A stretch of DNA of 64,000 bases from Ralstonia sp. A12 (GTDB lineage Bacteria; Pseudomonadota; Gammaproteobacteria; Burkholderiales; Burkholderiaceae): NCBI RefSeq assembly GCF_000801955.1, contig NZ_JSZO01000006.1, positions 1 to 64,000 of the forward strand, given 5' to 3'. Each line of letters begins with the position of its first letter. The first letter of the stretch is position 1. The notes beneath the pieces were generated by a model that saw only the letters and a list, made by a program, of their open reading frames with translations, had not been told where the DNA came from and searched no databases. Shown here piece by piece: positions 59,043-64,000 of this stretch. The position numbers and the translations under genes were made by a program.

Positions 59043-59765
59043 ATGGAAAATTCTGGTCAAAAGATTCTCGTCGTCGACGACGATCCCCGCCTGCGCGACT
59101 TGCTGCGCCGTTACCTCGGGGAACAGGGCTTCACCGTGCTGGTGGCAGAAAACGCCACGGCCATGAACAAACTCTGGCTGCGCGAGCGTTTCGACCTGCT
59201 CGTACTCGACCTCATGATGCCGGGCGAAGATGGTCTGTCGATCTGCCGGCGCCTGCGTGGCGCAAACGATCAGACGCCTATTATCATGCTCACCGCCAAG
59301 GGCGAGGACGTCGATCGCATCGTCGGCCTCGAAATGGGCGCCGATGACTATCTGCCCAAGCCCTTCAACCCGCGCGAGCTGATCGCACGCATTCACGCCG
59401 TGCTGCGCCGCCGTGGCCCGGCCGAGATTCCCGGTGCGCCGTCGGAAACGCCCGAAACCTTCGCCTTTGGCGATTTCGTGCTGAACCTTGCCACACGCAC
59501 GCTCAAGAAGAACGACGAAGAGATCACGCTCACAACGGGCGAATTCTCCGTGCTCAAGGTGTTTGCGCGCCATCCGCGCCAACCCCTATCGCGCGAAAAG
59601 CTGATGGAAATGGCGCGCGGCCGCGAATACGAAGTCTTCGACCGCAGCCTGGACGTGCAGATCTCCCGCCTGCGCAAGCTGATCGAGCCCGACGCCAGTA
59701 ACCCGCGCTTCATCCAGACGGTCTGGGGCCTGGGCTACGTGTTCATTCCCGACGGCGCCAAGTAA
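59043..59765 (+). CDS. ompR: OmpR-family response regulator (RisA-like)
   Basis: 240 aa from the ATG at 59043. The receiver domain (1-120) has the acidic pair in VVDDDPRLRDLL, the phospho-acceptor Asp in LLVLDLMMPGEDG near 57, and Lys in ADDYLPKPFNPREL near 107. The C-terminal winged helix (from about 140) ends in the typical VWGLGYVFIPDG. It overlaps nothing and is followed 21 bases later by its kinase. In Burkholderiales this pair corresponds to OmpR/EnvZ (RisA/RisS in Bordetella). Divergent from the small exported gene. Confidence 0.94.
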   Translation: MENSGQKILVVDDDPRLRDLLRRYLGEQGFTVLVAENATAMNKLWLRERFDLLVLDLMMPGEDGLSICRRLRGANDQTPIIMLTAKGEDVDRIVGLEMGADDYLPKPFNPRELIARIHAVLRRRGPAEIPGAPSETPETFAFGDFVLNLATRTLKKNDEEITLTTGEFSVLKVFARHPRQPLSREKLMEMARGREYEVFDRSLDVQISRLRKLIEPDASNPRFIQTVWGLGYVFIPDGAK

Positions 59766-59786
59766 CCCTTCCTACCCGCATCCGAC

Positions 59787-61148
59787 TTGCGCATTCCGCG
59801 TCCGGCCGCGTTGCGGCGTCTATTGATCAGTGTGTTTGGTTCGCTGTTCTGGCGAACCTTCATGCTGATCGCCCTGCTGATTGCGATCTCGCTGGGTGTC
59901 TGGTTCCAGAGCTTCCGCATTTTCGAGCGCGAACCGCGCGCGCAGCAGATCGCCATGCAGGTGGTCAGCGTGGTCAAGCTCACGCGGGCGGCGCTGCTGT
60001 ATTCCGACCCGGCACGGCGGCGCTTCCTGCTGCTGGACCTCGTGCAGAACGAAGGCATCAAGGTCTACCCGCGCGAGAAGGAAGATGAGTACCGCGAGCC
60101 GCACACCAACCCCTACCTGACGCAGCTCGTCCAGCAGGAGATCCGCAACCGGCTGGGTGCCGAAACGGTGATCGCCACTGCGGTCAACGACATCCCGGGC
60201 GTGTGGGTCAGCTTCCAGATCGAAGGCGACGACTACTGGGTCGCCATCAGCCCGGATCGTTTCGAGCACGTGCCGGGGCTGCAGTGGCTGTGGTGGTCAA
60301 TGGCGGCACTGGTGCTTTCGGTGCTGGGCGCGGCTTTCATCACCTCGCGGGTGAACCAGCCGCTCAAGCGCCTGGCCGACACGGCACGGGCCATCAGCGC
60401 GGGGGACGACCCAAAGTCGCTGCCCGAGGGCGGCGGCACGGAAGTGGCGCAGGCAAATCACAGCTTCAATCAGATGGTGCGCGACCTCAAGCAACTCGAG
60501 GCCGACCGCGCCGTCATGCTGGCTGGCATCTCGCACGACCTGCGCACCCCGCTCACGCGTCTGCGCCTGGAAACCGAGATGAGCCCGGTCGACGAGCAAA
60601 CGCGCGAACTGATGGTGGCCGACATCGAGCAAATGGACGCCATCATTGGCCAGTTCCTCGATTACGCGCGCCCTTCCAGCGAGATGCAGGAAGACGTGGA
60701 TCTGACCGAGCTGGTGCGCGATACGGCACCGGTGTATTCAGCGCACGACGACATCGACCTCACGCTCAAGCTCGCGCCGGAAGCCATTGCCCGCTGCAAT
60801 CGCATGGAGACGCAGCGCATTCTCGACAACCTGATCGAAAACGCGCGCCGCTACGGCAAAACGCCCAGCACTGGCCGCGCCGACATCACGGTCAGCACCC
60901 TGCTGCAAAACAACGAGGTCGTACTGTGCGTAGCCGATCGCGGCGCCGGCGTGCCGACCGATCAATTGGCGCTACTCACGCGCCCGTTCTATCGGCTTGA
61001 ATCGGCACGCAGCGAAGCCAAGGGCGCTGGGCTCGGCATGTCGATCGTCAATCGCATCCTGCAGCGCAGCGGTGGCCGGCTGGTGCTTGAGAACCGCACG
61101 CCACCGGAAACCGGGCTGGTCGTCAGCGCCTGCTACACGCGCACCTGA
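59787..61148 (+). CDS. envZ: sensor histidine kinase (EnvZ/RisS-like)
   Basis: 453 aa from TTG at 59787, reading MRIPRPAALRRLL; the next ATG, codon 26, would cut into the first membrane helix, so TTG is preferred. Two transmembrane segments (about 22-40 and 168-190) flank a periplasmic domain, followed by HAMP (ITSRVNQPLKRLADTARAI), the phospho-acceptor His in LAGISHDLRTPLTRLRLETEM near 250, the N box RILDNLIENARRYG and the G boxes VADRGAGVP and GAGLGMSIV. It phosphorylates the regulator encoded just upstream. Confidence 0.93.
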   Translation: MRIPRPAALRRLLISVFGSLFWRTFMLIALLIAISLGVWFQSFRIFEREPRAQQIAMQVVSVVKLTRAALLYSDPARRRFLLLDLVQNEGIKVYPREKEDEYREPHTNPYLTQLVQQEIRNRLGAETVIATAVNDIPGVWVSFQIEGDDYWVAISPDRFEHVPGLQWLWWSMAALVLSVLGAAFITSRVNQPLKRLADTARAISAGDDPKSLPEGGGTEVAQANHSFNQMVRDLKQLEADRAVMLAGISHDLRTPLTRLRLETEMSPVDEQTRELMVADIEQMDAIIGQFLDYARPSSEMQEDVDLTELVRDTAPVYSAHDDIDLTLKLAPEAIARCNRMETQRILDNLIENARRYGKTPSTGRADITVSTLLQNNEVVLCVADRGAGVPTDQLALLTRPFYRLESARSEAKGAGLGMSIVNRILQRSGGRLVLENRTPPETGLVVSACYTRT

Positions 61149-61417
61149 TCTGTGCCGCTCAGGCACATCCTCTGCTCCTCACGGCTGTCATTTGCGGCGA
61201 CTACGTTCGAACTAGCGCGCCCATCGGCTATGGCCGACGTTGAGACAATCAATTAGCCGGTTTCAACATCGTCGACCATACTGCAGCCGCCAGGCTGCGC
61301 ATCCGCCGCAATTGCGTTCTTCGCCGCTCCGCTCCTCCTCCCTCCTTGCTGGACGGGCGGCGAGTCTGTGCTTGTGCAAGCGCTGTTCCCACCGCCTCAC
61401 AACTTCGGGAGAAGCTC

Positions 61418-61966
61418 ATGAAGACCATTGGTGACAAGCTCGAGCCATTCAAGGTCGTCGGCGTCAAGCCGGGGTTCAATCATCACGAGGAAAACGGCCA
61501 GTCGGCGTTCGAAGACATCACCGAGACCTCGTTCCCGGGCAAGTGGAAAGTCATCTACTTCTATCCGAAGGATTTCACCTTCGTCTGCCCGACTGAGATC
61601 GTCGCCTTTGCCAAACTCAATGACGATTTTGAAGACCGCGACACCATCGTGCTCGGCGGCTCGACCGACAACGAATTCGTCAAGCTCGCATGGCGCCGCG
61701 AGCACAAAGACCTCGACAAACTCAACCAGTGGTCCTTTGCCGACACAACGGGCGCGCTGGTCGACCAGCTCGGCGTGCGTGAACATGAGGCCGGGGTTGC
61801 ATTGCGCGCAACGTTTATCGTCGACCCGGACAACGTGATCCAGCACGTGTCGGTGAATAACCTGAACGTAGGCCGCAACCCGGATGAAGTCCTGCGCATT
61901 CTCGACGGCCTGCAGACCGACGAACTATGCCCGTGCAACCGCGCAATCGGCGGCGCCACGCTGTAA
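61418..61966 (+). CDS. ahpC: alkyl hydroperoxide reductase subunit C (2-Cys peroxiredoxin)
   Basis: 182 aa from the ATG at 61418, with CGGGAG upstream. The peroxidatic Cys is in FTFVCPTEI near 62 and the resolving Cys in ELCPCNRAIGG near 170. The close match to the actinobacterial AhpC type and the ahpD gene 82 bases downstream indicate reduction by AhpD rather than AhpF. It removes organic peroxides. The 269-base region upstream (61149-61417) holds no gene, and I could not find an acceptable OxyR site in it. Confidence 0.94.
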   Translation: MKTIGDKLEPFKVVGVKPGFNHHEENGQSAFEDITETSFPGKWKVIYFYPKDFTFVCPTEIVAFAKLNDDFEDRDTIVLGGSTDNEFVKLAWRREHKDLDKLNQWSFADTTGALVDQLGVREHEAGVALRATFIVDPDNVIQHVSVNNLNVGRNPDEVLRILDGLQTDELCPCNRAIGGATL

Positions 61967-62048
61967 CCGCCTCCTGCTTCGGTGGACTCACACCGCGCGC
62001 CAAGCCCGCCCGCTGCGAGCTTTTCAGCGCTGGGCGATAGGAGAGTCG

Positions 62049-62567
62049 ATGGAATTCCTGCAGACGATTAAGGGGCGTATCCCCGACTACGCCAAAGACA
62101 TCCGCCTGAACATGGACGGCACGATCGCGCGGTCTTCGCTTGAAGTCACCGATGCGGTGGGCGTGGCGCTGGCGGCAGCCTTTGCTGCCAAGAGCAAGGT
62201 ACTGGTCGAGATCATCCGCGGTGCCGGCGTGCTGTCGCCCGAAGAGACCGCCGGCGTGCTCACGGCCGCAGCGCTGATGGGCATGAACAACACGTGGTAT
62301 CCGTTTGTTGAGATGGCCGACGATGATGACCTGAAAACGCAACGCGCCGAATTGCGCATGAACGCCTATGCCGGCCATGGCGGCATCGACAAGCGCCGCT
62401 TCGAGATGTATGCACTGGCCGCATCCATTGTCGGCAAATGCCACTTTTGCGTCAGCTCGCACTACAAGCTGCTCAGGGAGTTCGGCATGACCACGCAGCA
62501 GTTGCGTGACGTGGGGCGCATCGCAGCGGTCATCAACGCAGCGGCCATCGTGATTGCCGTCGAATAG
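62049..62567 (+). CDS. ahpD: alkylhydroperoxidase AhpD
   Basis: 172 aa from the ATG at 62049, with TAGGAGAG upstream. An all-helical protein whose active site is the GKCHFCVSSHYK motif (CxxC with the downstream His, near 127-137). It passes electrons from dihydrolipoamide carriers to AhpC. The ahpC-ahpD order and spacing indicate one operon, ending in a hairpin. Confidence 0.95.
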   Translation: MEFLQTIKGRIPDYAKDIRLNMDGTIARSSLEVTDAVGVALAAAFAAKSKVLVEIIRGAGVLSPEETAGVLTAAALMGMNNTWYPFVEMADDDDLKTQRAELRMNAYAGHGGIDKRRFEMYALAASIVGKCHFCVSSHYKLLREFGMTTQQLRDVGRIAAVINAAAIVIAVE

Positions 62568-62589
62568 GTGATCACGCGCCGCCAACGAA

Positions 62590-62621
62590 AACGGCAGCGC
62601 GGAACCATCCGGGCTGCCGTT
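62590..62621. terminator. hairpin between convergent ahpD and ispF
   Basis: AACGGCAGC and GCTGCCGTT arms around a 14-base loop, with short T-rich flanks on both strands. It is the only terminator candidate for either operon. Confidence 0.65.
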
Positions 62622-62641
62622 GCTTTCTGTGGGGCCGTGCT

Positions 62642-63148
62642 TCAGTCTTGATCAGCGGCTTCCGCGCGATAGATCAGCACCACAGCCTGCGCGACGATAC
62701 CCTCTTCCTTGCCTTCGAAGCCGAGCTTCTCATTTGTCTTGGCCTTGACGTTGCAGCGCTCCGGCGCGATGCCAAGGTCTTCTGCCAGGTTGGCGACCAT
62801 GCCCGGCACATGAGGGGCAAGCTTTGGCTTTTGCGCGATGACCGTGGCATCAACGTTGCCCACTGCATAGCCCGCCTTGCGCACACGTTGCACCGCTTCG
62901 CGCAGCAGCACGCGGCTGTCGGCACCGGCAAAGGCCGGATCGGTATCGGGAAAATGCCGGCCGATGTCGCCCAGGCCCGCGGCGCCGAACAGCGCGTCGG
63001 TAATCGCATGCAGCAGCGCATCGGCGTCGGAATGGCCGAGCAGCCCACGCGTGTGCGGAATGTCCACGCCGCCGAGGATCAGCTTGCGGCCCTCCACCAG
63101 CGCGTGTACGTCGTAGCCCTGGCCGATGCGAATGTCCATCCAGTTCAT
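62642..63148 (-). CDS. ispF: 2-C-methyl-D-erythritol 2,4-cyclodiphosphate synthase
   Basis: 168 aa from the ATG at 63148, which overlaps the ispD stop; a second ATG at 63139 ([12 protein letters not shown]) may be the real start. The MEP-pathway enzyme that cyclises CDP-ME 2-phosphate. Zinc ligands are the Asp and His of GYDVHAL and the His of [20 protein letters not shown]; the CDP pocket is [13 protein letters not shown] near the end. Confidence 0.97.
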   Translation of the reverse strand: MNWMDIRIGQGYDVHALVEGRKLILGGVDIPHTRGLLGHSDADALLHAITDALFGAAGLGDIGRHFPDTDPAFAGADSRVLLREAVQRVRKAGYAVGNVDATVIAQKPKLAPHVPGMVANLAEDLGIAPERCNVKAKTNEKLGFEGKEEGIVAQAVVLIYRAEAADQD

Positions 63149-63912
63149 GCTTGCGATGCCTCGTGAGGTTGGTCTTGTCCGCCCTGCGCGAGGATGGCCT
63201 CGGCGAGTGCGAAATCGTCGGGATACGTCACCTTGAAGTTGCGCAGCGCACCGGGCACCAGCAACGGTTTGTGGCCGGTGGCCTCGATAGCGCTGGCCTC
63301 GTCGGTGACGATGCGATGCCGCGCCAGCGCGTCACGCAACGCACGTTCCAGAAGCCCTAGCGGGAACATCTGCGGCGTTTGCGCTTGCCATAGGCCATCA
63401 CGCTGGACGGTGGCGTCAATGTGCTGCGCGGCGTTTGCGCGCTTGAGGGTATCGGCTACCGGCAACGCAAGAATGCCGCCGACCGCTTGCGAACCCTCGG
63501 CTTCCACGGCAGCAACCAGACGAGCGATCAGCGCAGGCGTCAGGCCCGGACGCGCGGCGTCGTGCACAAGCACCCAGTCGTCATCGTGCGCACCCAGCCC
63601 GCGCAACGCAGCCAGCCCATGCGTGACCGACGCGTGCCGCGAATCACCACCGCAATCGACCTCCACCAGCCTGGGGGCTTCGAAACCGCCATCGGGAAAG
63701 CGCTGCACGAGCGGCTGCGCGCCCGGCGTCGTCACGATCAAGACGGAATCGATCTCGGGGCTGGCCAGAAAGGCTTGGGCCGTATGCCACAGCATCGGCC
63801 GTCCGGCGATCGCCTGATATTGCTTGGGCAAATCGCCGCCGGCGCGCGAGCCGGTGCCGGCTGAGGGAATCAGCGCAAAACGGCGTCGGCCTGGGCGGGA
63901 GTTTGCGGACAT
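63145..63912 (-). CDS. ispD: 2-C-methyl-D-erythritol 4-phosphate cytidylyltransferase
   Basis: 255 aa from the ATG at 63912. The CTP-binding loop is [20 protein letters not shown] near 13-32, where most homologues have [17 protein letters not shown] near 125 holds the metal-binding Asp, and [16 protein letters not shown] is the C-terminal signature. It makes CDP-ME, two steps before IspF. ispD-ispF overlap by four bases. Confidence 0.95.
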   Translation of the reverse strand: MSANSRPGRRRFALIPSAGTGSRAGGDLPKQYQAIAGRPMLWHTAQAFLASPEIDSVLIVTTPGAQPLVQRFPDGGFEAPRLVEVDCGGDSRHASVTHGLAALRGLGAHDDDWVLVHDAARPGLTPALIARLVAAVEAEGSQAVGGILALPVADTLKRANAAQHIDATVQRDGLWQAQTPQMFPLGLLERALRDALARHRIVTDEASAIEATGHKPLLVPGALRNFKVTYPDDFALAEAILAQGGQDQPHEASQA

Positions 63913-63989
63913 GGAATGCGGAAGATGGGCTTTGGTTCGGCGTTTGCTCACGTTTTGAGCCGTCACCAACACGTAATTCGCGCGGATTT

Positions 63990-63995
63990 TATAAT
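63990..63995 (+). promoter_or_regulatory. -10-like hexamer pointing out of the window
   Basis: TATAAT, perfect -10, five bases from the end of the window on the plus strand. No good -35 hexamer is seen 16-18 bases upstream. It would serve a gene beyond the window, divergent from ispD. Confidence 0.35.
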
Positions 63996-64000
63996 AGCGG

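Noticed and set aside
58803-59582. Long upstream extension of the small exported protein frame
   Set aside because: It runs antisense through ompR; coding character begins only at the signal peptide near 58802.
61149-61417. Possible OxyR site before ahpC (around ATCGGCTATGG)
   Set aside because: The spacing and the ATAG/CTAT quarter-sites do not fit well enough to call.

Overview
The window looks like a chromosome segment of a Ralstonia (Burkholderiaceae, Betaproteobacteria), probably outside the solanacearum complex. The genus call rests on overall high GC, the hupB-lon-clpX-clpP-tig block, the RisA/RisS-like OmpR/EnvZ pair, AhpC-AhpD, IspD-IspF and the PurL sequence; no database search was possible. 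Most of the window is ordinary core genome. There is no phage, insertion sequence or CRISPR array.

Layout. 85-4209 (-) is a single large gene with a Cap4-like nuclease domain, a STAND-type P-loop NTPase and a long helical C-terminus. It looks like a stand-alone Avs-type anti-phage protein and is visibly more AT-rich than its surroundings; a gene-poor stretch (4210-4652) separates it from the core. 4711-15785 holds a Pr6Pr membrane protein, purL, a winged-helix regulator, the NAD(P)H-hydrate repair enzyme, pgi, a YbbA-type ABC ATPase head-to-head with tesA, and a signal peptidase I. 15859-24733 is the protein quality-control block: ppiD, tRNA-Asp, tRNA-Val, hupB, lon, clpX, clpP, tig, all on the minus strand, with several clear terminators, a near-consensus sigma70 promoter for hupB and a sigma32-like promoter for lon. 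mnmC follows.

27078-37450 is an iron-acquisition locus: an ECF sigma gene behind a perfect Fur box, a TonB-dependent receptor, and a tightly overlapped operon encoding an N-hydroxylase (AlcA type), an MFS exporter, an N-acyltransferase (AlcB type), an IucA/IucC-type synthetase (AlcC type), an FhuF-like ferric-siderophore reductase (AlcD type) and a Rieske oxygenase (AlcE type). The gene set matches the Bordetella alcaligin system, with an ECF sigma factor where Bordetella uses the AraC-type AlcR. The predicted product is alcaligin or a close macrocyclic dihydroxamate.

37529-43251 carries a small membrane protein and a putative catabolic unit: MHS-family transporter, CaiB-type CoA transferase and AidB-like acyl-CoA dehydrogenase, divergent from a LysR regulator across a GATAA-rich operator region. 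A minus-strand terminator lies inside the lysR coding sequence. 43256-48336 holds a small secreted protein, a GNAT acetyltransferase and cyoABCD (bo3-type ubiquinol oxidase). 48484-55473 holds another MHS transporter, tRNA-Leu(UAG) with an inverted copy of its 3' end nearby, an RND pump with its adaptor behind a TetR-style palindrome, and a squalene/phytoene synthase-family gene. 55474-58802 is a DUF1501/DUF1800 exported pair plus a small exported protein. 59043-63912 holds ompR/envZ, ahpC/ahpD and ispF/ispD; the last bases carry a -10-like hexamer pointing out of the window.

The best candidates for something new are the 85-4209 nuclease-STAND protein and the ECF-sigma-linked alcaligin-type locus.
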